Positions 17,865 through 28,714 of a stretch of 64,000 bases of DNA are shown in pieces. A program made the position numbers and the translations under genes. Origin of the DNA: Paenibacillus sp. JZ16 (GTDB lineage: Bacteria; Bacillota; Bacilli; Paenibacillales; Paenibacillaceae); NCBI RefSeq assembly GCF_015326965.1, contig NZ_CP017659.1, positions 4,778,001-4,842,000 of the forward strand, read 5' to 3'. The notes beneath the pieces are model-generated. The model did no database searches and was not told the DNA's origin. It saw nothing but the letters and a program-made list of their open reading frames with translations. Every line of letters begins with the position of its first letter. The stretch's first letter is position 1.

Positions 17865-19241
17865 ATGCATATTGTTCTACTGTCAGGAGGCAGCGGAAAC
17901 CGATTATGGCCGTTGTCTAATGAGACACGCTCCAAGCAGTTTCTTAAAATACTGAATAACGCAGCTGGCCAACGTGAATCGATGGTACAGAGGGTATGGA
18001 ATCAGCTTGGCAAGATGAACTTAACTCAGACCGCCGTTGTAGCAACCGGAAGATCGCAAGTTGAACTGCTTCAAAATCAGCTTGGACACGAGGTGGAAAT
18101 CGTTGTTGAACCTGAACGAAGAGATACTTTCCCGGCAATTGCCTTAACTGCCGGTTATTTGTACTCCGTGAAGGGTGTCAGTCTGAATGACGTTGTCATT
18201 GTGCTTCCGGTTGATCCTTTTGTAGAGGATCACTTCTTTGAGAAAGTAAAGGAACTGGAAGCATTAATGCTTGAAACGGAAGCCGATCTTGGATTAATGG
18301 GGGTTTCGCCAGATCATCCCTCCTCGAAATTTGGTTATATCATACCGCAGTCTGTATCGAAGTTAAGCAATGGGATGGAATTCTACAAGGTTAGCCATTT
18401 CGTTGAGAAGCCTGAAGAACAACACGCTCTTCAGCTGTTGGAGCAATCCGCCCTCTGGAATTGCGGCGTGTTTGCTTTTCGGCTCGGTTATCTCATCAAT
18501 CATCTTATTGAACAGTCTCTTCCCATTCAATATGATGAATTACTTCTACAGTATCACCGAATACACAAGACGAGCTTCGATTACGCTGTAGTGGAGAAAG
18601 CAAATAATATTGTGGTTATGCCATATAGCGGCTTGTGGAAGGACTTGGGCACATGGAATGTGCTGACAGAGGAAATCAAAGACCCCTTAGTGGGGCGGGG
18701 CACATTGAGCGGGGATTCTTCCAATACACATGTTATTAATGAGCTGGATATTCCAATAACCGTCATAGGTGCTCGGAATTTGATTGTTGCTGCTAGTCCG
18801 GACGGGATTCTTGTTTCTGAGAAGAATGCCAGTATACGGCTTAAAGAGGTGGTCAAATTTGGAGATCAGCGACCCATGCATGAAGAGCGCAGATGGGGAC
18901 GCTATCGGGTACTGGACTATACTAAATATCCGAATGGATGCGAGGTATTAACGAAGCGTATCTGTATTCATGAAGGGCAAAATTTAAGCTATCAGTACCA
19001 TATGCTGCGCAGAGAAGTGTGGACGGTAATATCCGGAGAAGGAGAAATGATACTAAATGATGATGTCCGCCATATTAAAGCTGGCGATGTCATTGTCATT
19101 CCGATCGAAGCGAAGCATAGCATAAAAGCCCTAACAGAGCTTGAGATAATTGAGGTTCAGTCAGGTAGTGAGCTCATTGAAGACGATATTGTAAGACTGG
19201 CCACTAGGTGGGAGGAAATCATTCATATTGTTTCTGTGTAA
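17865..19241 (+). CDS. manC: mannose-1-phosphate guanylyltransferase/mannose-6-phosphate isomerase
   Basis: 458-residue type II enzyme making GDP-mannose. The N-terminal guanylyltransferase domain has LSGGSGNRLWPLS...SKQF, then FVEKPE and NCGVFAF. The C-terminal cupin (from about residue 345, beginning RRWGRYRVLD) has the isomerase metal-site pattern YQYHMLRREVW and HIKAGDVIVIP. GDP-mannose feeds the dehydratase and reductase downstream. GGAGGGGAG precedes ATG 17865. Confidence 0.93.
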   Translation: MHIVLLSGGSGNRLWPLSNETRSKQFLKILNNAAGQRESMVQRVWNQLGKMNLTQTAVVATGRSQVELLQNQLGHEVEIVVEPERRDTFPAIALTAGYLYSVKGVSLNDVVIVLPVDPFVEDHFFEKVKELEALMLETEADLGLMGVSPDHPSSKFGYIIPQSVSKLSNGMEFYKVSHFVEKPEEQHALQLLEQSALWNCGVFAFRLGYLINHLIEQSLPIQYDELLLQYHRIHKTSFDYAVVEKANNIVVMPYSGLWKDLGTWNVLTEEIKDPLVGRGTLSGDSSNTHVINELDIPITVIGARNLIVAASPDGILVSEKNASIRLKEVVKFGDQRPMHEERRWGRYRVLDYTKYPNGCEVLTKRICIHEGQNLSYQYHMLRREVWTVISGEGEMILNDDVRHIKAGDVIVIPIEAKHSIKALTELEIIEVQSGSELIEDDIVRLATRWEEIIHIVSV

Positions 19242-19275
19242 CATGGATTTTCACTACGCATTGGAGTGATAAGAG

Positions 19276-20613
19276 ATGAAATTAACAGTAGTTGGAACCG
19301 GGTATGTCGGATTGGTCTCAGGCGTATGCTTCGCTGAGCTTGGGCATGAAGTTATATGCGTCGATAAAATCGAACAGAAGATCATGCAGCTTAATCGTGG
19401 AGAGGTACCCATATATGAACCAGAGCTTCAACAATTAATCGTTACGAACCAAGCAGCAGGCAGATTAAACTTTACAACAGACCTAAATGAATCGGTCAAG
19501 AGCTCGGATATTGTAATTATCGCAGTAGGAACGCCTTCTCTTCCCAATGGTCATGCTAATCTGAGTTACATCGAACAGGCAGCCAAAGAGATCGGTCGAG
19601 CCATGAATGGTTACAAAATTATCGTAACGAAAAGCACGGTTCCAGTTGGCACCAACGAGAAGGTTCGGGAGATCATTTCGGAATACACGAATGAATCGTT
19701 TGATATCGCATCTGTTCCTGAATTTTTACGTGAAGGAACAGCGGTCTACGATACGTTGAATCCCGATCGGATCATCATTGGCACCGACAGCGAAAGAGCG
19801 GGAAGACAACTGGTTGAGCTTCATAAAACGTTAACCTCGGATATCATCGTAACCGATATTCGAAGTGCCGAGATGATTAAATACGCCTCGAATGCTTTTC
19901 TGGCAACCAAAATATCTTTTATAAATGAAATTGCGAATATATGTGAAAAAGTTGGAGCTGATGTGACGAAGGTAGCCTCTGGTATGGGCTATGACAGACG
20001 CATCGGCTCTTCATTTTTGAGAGCGGGCATTGGTTACGGTGGCTCCTGCTTCCCTAAGGATACACAAGCACTTATTCAAATAGCGGGACAGATGGATTAT
20101 GATTTCAAGCTCCTGAAGTCCGTTGTTGAAGTTAATCGTGATCAACGATTTAATGTGGTCCGAAAGCTCGAGACCTTACTGGGTGATTTATCAGGTGCGA
20201 CAATCGGCATTTGGGGGTTAGCGTTCAAACCGGAGACGGATGATGTTCGCGACTCTCCCGCATTCGAAATTATTGCTGCCTTGCAGGAACGGGGAGCTAG
20301 AATTAAAGCTTATGATCCTATTGCATCCGACAATTTCAGGAATCACTCAGATTTCAAACAGATCGTTTATTGTCAGGAAGCGAAGGAAGCGGCTTGGCAG
20401 GCAGACGCACTTTGTATTCTGACCGAATGGAAGGAATTTGAGCGTATCTCGTTAACCGACATTGCCACATGGTTGAAATCACCTTACCTGATTGATGGAA
20501 GGAATATATATACAGAGGAGCAGTTGGCCAATACCCAGCTTGTTTATTATTCGGTTGGCAGGCCCAATATGCGGGGAGGAATTAAGGAAAAGGCACCATC
20601 CCTTGCTTTGTAG
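19276..20613 (+). CDS. ugd: UDP-glucose 6-dehydrogenase
   Basis: 445-residue enzyme oxidising UDP-glucose to UDP-glucuronate with two NAD+. The Rossmann motif VVGTGYVGLVSGVCFAELGH is at the N-terminus, and the catalytic Cys lies in YGGSCFPKDTQAL near residue 260. The C-terminal UDP-binding domain includes GLAFKPETDDVRDSP. Together with galU it predicts glucuronic acid, a negatively charged sugar, in the EPS. B. subtilis TuaD is a homologue. Confidence 0.94.
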   Translation: MKLTVVGTGYVGLVSGVCFAELGHEVICVDKIEQKIMQLNRGEVPIYEPELQQLIVTNQAAGRLNFTTDLNESVKSSDIVIIAVGTPSLPNGHANLSYIEQAAKEIGRAMNGYKIIVTKSTVPVGTNEKVREIISEYTNESFDIASVPEFLREGTAVYDTLNPDRIIIGTDSERAGRQLVELHKTLTSDIIVTDIRSAEMIKYASNAFLATKISFINEIANICEKVGADVTKVASGMGYDRRIGSSFLRAGIGYGGSCFPKDTQALIQIAGQMDYDFKLLKSVVEVNRDQRFNVVRKLETLLGDLSGATIGIWGLAFKPETDDVRDSPAFEIIAALQERGARIKAYDPIASDNFRNHSDFKQIVYCQEAKEAAWQADALCILTEWKEFERISLTDIATWLKSPYLIDGRNIYTEEQLANTQLVYYSVGRPNMRGGIKEKAPSLAL

Positions 20614-20670
20614 GTCAATGATTGTATGAAATACCATGTATTCACCATCAGCATTATAAATTATTGATAA

Positions 20671-22655
<1,985 letters not shown>

Positions 22656-22704
22656 TTGGAGGACTATACGGCGTACAAATTTAGAAAGATAGGGGGTGGA
22701 TACC

Positions 22705-23877
22705 TTGATTATTGAAGATGCCATTAAGCTGGACTTGAGTGATATCTCCAAAGAACTATCTTTTTTACTTTATCTTCTCCGCAATAACACTCACGAAGAA
22801 ATTCTCATAAAGCAATATGCATCGGATCTCGATTGGGAACTATTCATGAAACTCGCGCTGCACCACCGGGTTTATCCCCTTGTATATCTGCGGCTTAAAG
22901 GGGTGGATACATCATTGATTCCGTGTGAGGTTATGACATCCCTCCAGCAGCATTATCATAACAACGTGATGAAAATGCTGCATTTAAGCAGGGAAATGAG
23001 CCAGCTTTGTGAGGCGCTCAAGGATAATGGGGTGCGTACACTTTTGCTAAAAGGCCCAATATTAGCCACGCAGCTCTACGGGGATCTGGCACACAGGACT
23101 TCGAAGGATTTGGATATCTTGGTGGATGCGGATGACGTGGAGAGGGTTGAACGGGTGTTGGGGCAGCTTGGGTACGAGTTGCAGGATGAACGTATATTGG
23201 AAAATTGGAAGAAAACAAGCCATCACTTCTCCTACGAGCATAAGAAACATTCGACGCAGATCGAAGTTCACTGGCGTCTAAATCCTCATTATAATAAGTC
23301 GTTTTCCTTTGATTTATTGTGGGAGCGCAGGAATGATGTAATGCTGTCGCATCAGATTTATCATTATCTGGGCAATGAGGATTTGCTAAGCTATCTGGCC
23401 GACCATGGCGCCAGGCATGGTTGGTTCCGCCTGCGTTGGCTGATGGATATTGAAAGGCTGCTCCCGATCATAAACAGCAACGATATGAGAGCTCACTTTG
23501 AGCGATATGGGGGACAGCAATATGTAGGGCAGGCTTTCGTTCTCTTGTCACGACTGTTCTCGGTCGACATTCCGCACGATTTGACTGTATTGACGATGAA
23601 CTCCAAAGCCCATCGCCTTGCACAAAGCGCTCTCTACTATATTAAAAGGATCGTCAAATTGAACCCGGTGCCGGAGAAAAGCGTAGCATGGCGTTATAAC
23701 CGTTACCTTTTCTCGTTAATGACGAGAAAACAGAAAGTTTTGTATATATTGAATAAGTTTCTGCCTAATTCGCGGGACGCTTCGGTGCTGCCATTACCAA
23801 AGTCACTGCATTTTCTGTATTATCCGCTGCGGCCATTTCTCTGGTTCTGGCGGCGTATGAAACAACCGTCGATTTAA
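22705..23877 (+). CDS. lasso cluster nucleotidyltransferase family protein
   Basis: About 390-residue protein of the nucleotidyltransferase family often found in Bacillales lasso clusters. The core signature is TLLLKGPILATQLYGDLAHRTSKDLDILV, the hG-x(n)-DxD pattern of nucleotidyltransferases, followed by QIEVHWRL. Its reaction is unknown; a role in modifying the peptide or its phosphate is possible. TTG 22705 with AGGGGGTG upstream is favoured; GTG 22696 is the alternative. It follows rmd closely on the same strand, so it is probably co-transcribed with the EPS operon. Confidence 0.78.
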   Translation: MIIEDAIKLDLSDISKELSFLLYLLRNNTHEEILIKQYASDLDWELFMKLALHHRVYPLVYLRLKGVDTSLIPCEVMTSLQQHYHNNVMKMLHLSREMSQLCEALKDNGVRTLLLKGPILATQLYGDLAHRTSKDLDILVDADDVERVERVLGQLGYELQDERILENWKKTSHHFSYEHKKHSTQIEVHWRLNPHYNKSFSFDLLWERRNDVMLSHQIYHYLGNEDLLSYLADHGARHGWFRLRWLMDIERLLPIINSNDMRAHFERYGGQQYVGQAFVLLSRLFSVDIPHDLTVLTMNSKAHRLAQSALYYIKRIVKLNPVPEKSVAWRYNRYLFSLMTRKQKVLYILNKFLPNSRDASVLPLPKSLHFLYYPLRPFLWFWRRMKQPSI

Positions 23878-23984
23878 GGGTATTATCGCTTGTAACATTG
23901 GATCGTAATCCATTAGGAATAAGCGAGTAGCATCAGAATATTGCTCAAGCGAGCTTATATAGCTGAAAAAAGGGGGTTCTATTC

Positions 23985-24275
23985 ATGAGTACGGAATTAA
24001 TCACGACAGACGCGCTTGTTGTGCAATCCGAAGGTTTCCTGGTCAGTGATATGGATGGCGAGAAGGTGATGCTGAGCATCGAAAACGGCAAGTATTATAA
24101 TCTGGGGCGGATTGGCGGGCGGATATGGGAACTTATTTCGTCTCCCGTTACGATCTCCAATATGGTGGATCAATTGGTGATGGAGTATGAAATCGAGCCG
24201 GAGCTCTGCGAGCAGCAGGTCCGATTGTTTCTCAAGCAGTTAGCCACGGAAGGCCTTGTTCAGGTGGATAAATAG
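23985..24275 (+). CDS. padeB1: PqqD-like RRE protein, lasso B1
   Basis: 96-residue RiPP recognition element of the PqqD family. It binds the leader peptide and delivers the precursor to the peptidase and cyclase. It shows the PqqD pattern VMLSIENGKYYNLGRIGGRIWELI followed by a helical C-terminal half ending in a winged-helix-like segment. It is a free-standing B1, as in paeninodin and other Bacillales clusters. The leader peptidase gene starts 2 bases after its stop. Confidence 0.92.
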   Translation: MSTELITTDALVVQSEGFLVSDMDGEKVMLSIENGKYYNLGRIGGRIWELISSPVTISNMVDQLVMEYEIEPELCEQQVRLFLKQLATEGLVQVDK

Positions 24276-24277
24276 CA

Positions 24278-24781
24278 ATGAGCCTTTACCGGAAAGCACG
24301 CCGATTCATGTCTTATCCTGTCAGCATGAAGCTGATGTTGGCAGAAGCTTATGTTTATCTGGCCTGGGGAAGGGTATTCAAGCTATTTCCTTTTCAAAAG
24401 GTATCTTCGTCTCTGGGAGAACATATGAAGGAGACGCCGTATGTGGGCTATACGGAGCAGGAGCTTTCGCTTGTCCGCCAAATCTCAAGAGCCGTACATA
24501 CCATGAGCCGTGTCACATGGTGGGAAAGCCAGTGCCTGGTTAAAGCCGTTGCGGCGATGAAGATGCTGGAGCGAAGAGGGATTCCGAGTACGCTTTATTT
24601 GGGGAGCGGTCGGGACGATAAAGGAATGATGGTGGCCCATGCCTGGCTCCGCTGCGGCTCTTATATTGTAACGGGGAGAGAAGGGCACGAACGGTATGCC
24701 GTCGTCGGTATATTCGGTAAGGATACGAGGGCCGGAGATTTGAACTTGAAGCGGTCATCCGATAAGGAGTTTTTACATTGA
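24278..24781 (+). CDS. padeB2: lasso leader peptidase B2
   Basis: 167-residue transglutaminase-like cysteine protease that cuts the leader from the precursor. The catalytic Cys is in WWESQCLVKAVAAMKML near residue 88. The His is in VAHAWLRCG and is followed by a possible acidic residue further on. The N-terminal part is short and hydrophobic. It lies between the RRE and exporter genes and overlaps the exporter start by 4 bases. Confidence 0.92.
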   Translation: MSLYRKARRFMSYPVSMKLMLAEAYVYLAWGRVFKLFPFQKVSSSLGEHMKETPYVGYTEQELSLVRQISRAVHTMSRVTWWESQCLVKAVAAMKMLERRGIPSTLYLGSGRDDKGMMVAHAWLRCGSYIVTGREGHERYAVVGIFGKDTRAGDLNLKRSSDKEFLH

Positions 24782-26583
24782 AGGATCTCTTATATTTTAT
24801 CCGTAAAATGCATGGGATGGCCGGGTTTAAGCTCTACCTCAATATGAGTATGATTCTGGTCATCAGTGTTCTGGACGGCATCGGCATCTATTTGATCGTC
24901 CCGCTTCTCGGGGTCATTGGCGTATTCGAGACTGATTTGAGCGGGGTGCCGCTCGTCTCAACCTTGATGGACCTTGCGGGTTCATGGTCATTGCAGCTCA
25001 ATCTGCCGATGGTGCTGGCCCTCTATGTTGTGATTGTGGGCGGGCAGGCCTTGCTGCAGCGAAGCCAGAACCTGTTAAATGCAAAAATCCTGCAGCGATT
25101 CATTCGCAAACTGCGCATGGAAACGTATCAAGGGCTGCTGCATGCCAAATGGGAATTTTTCCTGCGCCACCGCAGGTCGGATTTCAACCATGTCATGACC
25201 AATGAACTCGGGCGCGTGAATCAGGGCACGTTTCTGTTCCTGCAGATGGTCTCGTCTTTCTTGTTCACGGTTATTCAGATCGGCCTTGCCCTATGGCTGG
25301 CTCCGCTGCTGACTCTCATCGTCCTGTTGAGCGGCGGGCTCCTTGCCCTGTTCGGACGCAGATTCATCCGGCGCTCGAAGCGGATCGGCGAGCAGACGAC
25401 AGAGTTATCAAAATATTATTTTGCGGGCATCAGCGAACATTTCAACGGCATCAAGGATATCAAGAGCAACCGGTTGGAGCCGTTTCATATGAACTGGTTT
25501 GACAGGCTGTCGCGAAAGATGGAGCATAACTTCATCCAATTTGGCAAAATCAATTCTTTGTCCCAGCTGATTTATCGGCTCTCGTCCGTCTTGCTGGTTG
25601 CCGGATTTGTGTATTTGGCGCTGGAAGTGCTGCGTACGCCTGCCGAGCAGCTGCTGATGATCGTTCTTATCTTTTCGCGCTTATGGCCTAGATTTATCAG
25701 CATTCAATCGAGCACCGAGCAGCTCGTGTCGAATTTCCCGGCCTTCCGGGCGATTCGCGAGCTGCAAGCGGAATACGAGGAAGACAGGGAGATCGCCGGA
25801 TCGGTTCCGATGGCAGGTGGCGAGCGACTACAGCTGCAGCATGGAATTGATTGTCGTCATGTGGACTATCGGTACGATGCCTCTAGCCCCGTCTATGCTT
25901 TACGAGACATCAACTTACATATTCCGGCCAATCGCATGACGGCCATCGTCGGGAAATCAGGGGCGGGCAAGAGCACGCTTATTGATCTTCTAATGGGACT
26001 GATCCAACCGGAGAGCGGGCAAGTTCTTGTGGACGGCGTGTCCATGGAGGACGAACGTCAGCTGATGTCACTCCGAGGGGGGATCGGATATGTGGCGCAG
26101 GATCCTTTTCTGTTCAATGAGAGCATACGGGATAACCTGAAGCTGGTGGCTCCCGATGCCTCGGATAACGAGCTGTGGGAAGCGCTGAGGTTTTCAGCCT
26201 CCGACGAATTCGTGCACGGGCTTCCGCTAGGCCTCGATACCGTCATCGGTGACCGGGGTATCCGCCTGTCCGGGGGAGAACGTCAGCGGATTGTGCTGGC
26301 CAGAGCTATCTTGAAAAAGCCTTCGATTCTGGTATTGGACGAAGCGACAAGCGCGCTCGACAGTGAGAATGAGCAGCGGATTCAGGAAGCGTTGGAACAG
26401 CTGAAAGGGAGCATGACGATTATCGTGATTGCTCACCGGCTGTCCACCATTCGCCATGCGGACCAGGTCATCGTGATGGAGCAGGGGCGGGTTATCCAGC
26501 AGGGAGGTTATCAGCAGCTGTCCCAGGATCATAAAGGCACTTTCCGGCAGCTGCTCAGTTATCAGACAGGTGCTCAGATGTAA
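24778..26583 (+). CDS. padeD: ABC exporter for the lasso peptide
   Basis: 601-residue fused permease-ATPase. Six membrane segments lie in residues 20-310. The ATPase has Walker A VGKSGAGKST (about 391-400), signature LSGGERQR (about 497-504), Walker B ILVLDEATSALD and switch His in IAHRLST. In lasso clusters this exporter secretes the mature peptide and gives self-immunity. The start is TTG 24778 with AAGGAG upstream. A strong terminator follows, so this ends the 20-kb plus-strand transcription unit. Confidence 0.93.
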   Translation: MKDLLYFIRKMHGMAGFKLYLNMSMILVISVLDGIGIYLIVPLLGVIGVFETDLSGVPLVSTLMDLAGSWSLQLNLPMVLALYVVIVGGQALLQRSQNLLNAKILQRFIRKLRMETYQGLLHAKWEFFLRHRRSDFNHVMTNELGRVNQGTFLFLQMVSSFLFTVIQIGLALWLAPLLTLIVLLSGGLLALFGRRFIRRSKRIGEQTTELSKYYFAGISEHFNGIKDIKSNRLEPFHMNWFDRLSRKMEHNFIQFGKINSLSQLIYRLSSVLLVAGFVYLALEVLRTPAEQLLMIVLIFSRLWPRFISIQSSTEQLVSNFPAFRAIRELQAEYEEDREIAGSVPMAGGERLQLQHGIDCRHVDYRYDASSPVYALRDINLHIPANRMTAIVGKSGAGKSTLIDLLMGLIQPESGQVLVDGVSMEDERQLMSLRGGIGYVAQDPFLFNESIRDNLKLVAPDASDNELWEALRFSASDEFVHGLPLGLDTVIGDRGIRLSGGERQRIVLARAILKKPSILVLDEATSALDSENEQRIQEALEQLKGSMTIIVIAHRLSTIRHADQVIVMEQGRVIQQGGYQQLSQDHKGTFRQLLSYQTGAQM

Positions 26584-26642
26584 CCCCTGATGGGAGCACA
26601 TAACACGGCTGTATTCGCGAGACATTTAATGCTGTAGCCTTG

Positions 26643-26683
26643 GGCCATTTCCCGGTATTCTGCCGGGGAATGGTCTTTTTTTT
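26643..26683 (+). terminator. terminator of EPS/lasso transcription unit
   Basis: GGCCATTTCCCGG (26643-26655) pairs with CCGGGGAATGGTC (about 26663-26675), followed by eight T. Confidence 0.88.
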
Positions 26684-26815
26684 GCGTAAACATGTCTCTA
26701 GCTAGCAGATTAAACTGACTACCGGCCTTCTCATCAATCTCCCCATTAGCTTGGTAGCGTTTAAGTTTATTTTATCCATGTCTTTTTTTGGATTGCGCCC
26801 TTAGAAATAAGACGT

Positions 26816-26844
26816 TTGCTATTTTAGATCGGTTGGGGTATAAT
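26816..26844 (+). promoter_or_regulatory. promoter of cold shock gene
   Basis: TTGCTA (26816-26821), 17-base spacer, TATAAT (26839-26844). The transcript would start near 26851 and carry a leader of about 130 bases before the cold shock protein. Confidence 0.7.
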
Positions 26845-26869
26845 AAGTTTATTGGGATTTTGACCTGAG

Positions 26870-26932
26870 ATTCACATATTGCAGAGGGTTATTATTTTGA
26901 TTAGGAACCTTGTGCAATATGTGAATTTTTTG
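26870..26932 (+). terminator. attenuator-like hairpin in cold shock leader
   Basis: ATTCACATATTGCA (26870-26883) pairs perfectly with TGCAATATGTGAAT (26913-26926) around a 29-base loop, followed by a T run. It lies inside the predicted 5' leader of the cold shock gene, so it could cause early termination that temperature or an RNA chaperone relieves. It could also end an unseen upstream transcript. Confidence 0.6.
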
Positions 26933-26980
26933 TTTTTTAACCAAAAATGAGAAAATCATATAAATTTAGGAGGTGTTTCT

Positions 26981-27181
26981 ATGCAAACAGGAACAGTAAA
27001 ATGGTTTAACGCAGAAAAAGGCTTTGGTTTCATCGAGGTTGAAGGTGGCGAAGACGTATTCGTACACTTTAGTGCAATCACTGGTGACGGCTTCAAGTCG
27101 CTTGATGAAGGACAACGTGTTGAATTTAACGTAGTTCAAGGCAACCGCGGACAGCAAGCTGAGAACGTTGTAAAACTGTAG
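26981..27181 (+). CDS. cold shock protein, CspA/B family
   Basis: 66-residue single-stranded nucleic acid binding protein. RNP1 KGFGFIEV and RNP2 VFVHFSAI are both present, and the protein has the normal family length. It acts as an RNA chaperone that melts secondary structure in mRNA. A strong AGGAGG site precedes the ATG. A structured leader upstream and a terminator downstream make it a single-gene unit. Confidence 0.97.
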   Translation: MQTGTVKWFNAEKGFGFIEVEGGEDVFVHFSAITGDGFKSLDEGQRVEFNVVQGNRGQQAENVVKL

Positions 27182-27195
27182 ATTCGTGAAAAGAT

Positions 27196-27224
27196 CCCCA
27201 AACGTACCGTTTGGGGTTTTTTTT
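27196..27224 (+). terminator. terminator after cold shock gene
   Basis: CCCCAAACG (27196-27204) and CGTTTGGGG (27208-27216) form a perfect stem with a 3-base loop, followed by eight T. Confidence 0.93.
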
Positions 27225-27281
27225 ATAATAGAGCTCAAGCAGCATGAAGGCGTTAAAAATGTAGCTAAAGGGGGAAGTTCA

Positions 27282-27524
27282 TTGTCTTATTCTTGGAATA
27301 AACCACTGGAAAATCTGCCGGAAGAGATGACCGCGATCTGGTCTTGTACGAAGGAAGGGTGTAACGGTTGGATTCGAGATAGCTTCTCGTTCAAGGAAGT
27401 TCCCATTTGTTCACAGTGCGCGTCGTCCATGGTTAGCAGCAATAAAATTCTACCGATCCTTGTTTCGTCGGATCAGCAGATCAAGCTTTACCGTAAGAAT
27501 CAGCGCAAGGATACCAAATCGTAG
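27282..27524 (+). CDS. ydjO: cold-inducible protein YdjO-like
   Basis: 80-residue protein starting MSYSWNKPLENLPEEMTAIW. It carries a CTKEGCNGW...CSQC pattern that looks like a zinc-binding knuckle and matches the YdjO family, described as cold-inducible in B. subtilis. TTG 27282 is chosen because AAAGGGGGAAG lies just upstream; any longer reading would start inside the terminator of the cold shock gene. Its position directly after a cold shock gene supports the family call. The function is unknown. Confidence 0.82.
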   Translation: MSYSWNKPLENLPEEMTAIWSCTKEGCNGWIRDSFSFKEVPICSQCASSMVSSNKILPILVSSDQQIKLYRKNQRKDTKS

Positions 27525-27591
27525 GGAGAAGCCTTTTCGGCTCCTTAACCATTTTGTTTCATTCGTTGCGTTAAAGAAAGGTTGAGATCTC

Positions 27592-27819
27592 ATGCAGGTG
27601 TTCGAAGATTGGAATTTAAAGGTGAAAAAAACGTTTAATGCAACCAGTAATGAAGAAGTATTAACCGTTTCTGAGGCAGGTCAATTGTTAGGTTTGTCCA
27701 AAGATCAAATGAAAAGCTATGTCGATCAGAATAAGCTGACCAAAGTTCCGATCATGAGAAGCGTGCATCGATACCTTTTGTTGAAAAGTGAAATCGATCG
27801 TATTGTGAATAAACGATAA
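27592..27819 (+). CDS. small helix-turn-helix (excisionase-like) protein
   Basis: 75-residue protein with a MerR/excisionase-type HTH: LTVSEAGQLLGLSKDQMKSYVDQNKL, then a wing with VHRYLLLKSEIDRI. It probably binds DNA. No integrase or other mobile-element gene is nearby, so excisionase activity itself is unlikely. AAAGGTTGAG precedes the ATG, and a terminator follows. Confidence 0.72.
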   Translation: MQVFEDWNLKVKKTFNATSNEEVLTVSEAGQLLGLSKDQMKSYVDQNKLTKVPIMRSVHRYLLLKSEIDRIVNKR

Positions 27820-27908
27820 CCTCAGCTGTTTGCTGCTCTCGCAAAAGACGGTGTCGAGGCAATCTTTCATGATGTATCGACTATCCTCAGGCTCCCATAT
27901 TTAATGTG

Positions 27909-27934
27909 AAAGGCACCCTTAGGGTGCCTTTTTT
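27909..27934 (+). terminator. terminator after HTH gene
   Basis: AAGGCACCC pairs with GGGTGCCTT around TTA, followed by a T run. Confidence 0.92.
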
Positions 27935-27995
27935 ATGTCCCAAGATTCGTCACGATCCGGGCTGCTTGATGACGGTAGATACAATATAGTCTAAA

Positions 27996-28012
27996 GGTCA
28001 AAAAAGGTCAAA
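27996..28012 (+). promoter_or_regulatory. CtsR operator 1
   Basis: GGTCAAA-AAA-GGTCAAA, an exact match to the CtsR heptad direct repeat with 3-base spacing. It lies 155 bases upstream of hsp20, just after a possible -10 TATAGT (27985-27990). CtsR represses heat shock genes in Bacillota. Confidence 0.85.
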
Positions 28013-28088
28013 TCGAAAGATCGATACCCTTCATTCAAAAAATCGGCTGAAAATACGCTATTTTAGCTCTGATTTCTTCATCATCGGT

Positions 28089-28144
28089 TTTGGCATTAAT
28101 GCGTGCAAGGCATATAATAAAGGCGTAAGGTCAAACAAGGTCAA
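28089..28144 (+). promoter_or_regulatory. hsp20 promoter with CtsR operator 2
   Basis: TTGGCA (28089-28094), 17-base spacer, TATAAT (28112-28117). The CtsR direct repeat GGTCAAA-CAA-GGTCAAA (28128-28144) begins at about +5, where bound repressor would block initiation. Confidence 0.9.
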
Positions 28145-28162
28145 ATAAGAAAGGGGAAATCT

Positions 28163-28624
28163 ATGATGTTTGATTTGATGCCATTTGGAAAGCGCAGAGA
28201 GGATGCCTTCGGACAGCTGGTGAAGTCATTTCACGATGTCTTTAACGATGCGTTTCAAGATGAGGCGTTTGCACCGTTCAAAGGTTCGATGATGTCTTTC
28301 AAAACAGACGTTAAAGAGACGGAGCACGCTTATCTGGTTGAGGCGGAACTTCCAGGCTTTCAAAAGGACGACATCGAAATCAGCTACGCTGACCCTTACT
28401 TAACGATCAAAGCCGTTCGCAAGGAGGACCACAGCGTAGAGGATACGAAGCAGCAGATCGTCCGGAAGGAACGCCGTTATGGCGAGTATGTGCGCAGATT
28501 TTACGTGCAGAACATCGCCGAGGATCAAATTGTCGCTTCCCTGAAGGATGGAGTCCTTAAGCTTGAAATACCGAAGCAGCCGAATCCCGGTAAGAAGCGT
28601 ATCCAGATTCGGGATGATATCTAA
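28163..28624 (+). CDS. small heat shock protein Hsp20
   Basis: 153-residue alpha-crystallin-type chaperone that holds unfolding proteins. The alpha-crystallin domain is visible from KTDVKETEHAYLVEAELPGFQKDDIEISY through VASLKDGVLKLEIPK, followed by a short C-terminal tail ending KKRIQIRDDI. Two CtsR operators control it, placing it in the class III heat shock regulon. A terminator follows. Confidence 0.95.
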   Translation: MMFDLMPFGKRREDAFGQLVKSFHDVFNDAFQDEAFAPFKGSMMSFKTDVKETEHAYLVEAELPGFQKDDIEISYADPYLTIKAVRKEDHSVEDTKQQIVRKERRYGEYVRRFYVQNIAEDQIVASLKDGVLKLEIPKQPNPGKKRIQIRDDI

Positions 28625-28630
28625 TATATA

Positions 28631-28666
28631 CACCCTCCGATCATTAGGTCGGAGGGTATTTTTTTG
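28631..28666 (+). terminator. terminator after hsp20
   Basis: ACCCTCCGA pairs with TCGGAGGGT, followed by seven T. Confidence 0.92.
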
Positions 28667-28714
28667 TTTTTCCATAGCAATAAATTTACATATATTCCAT
28701 CGAATTTCGGCAAT

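Noticed and set aside
27592..27819. Phage excisionase of an integrated element
   Set aside because: Only the HTH fold fits; there is no integrase, attachment repeat or phage gene nearby.
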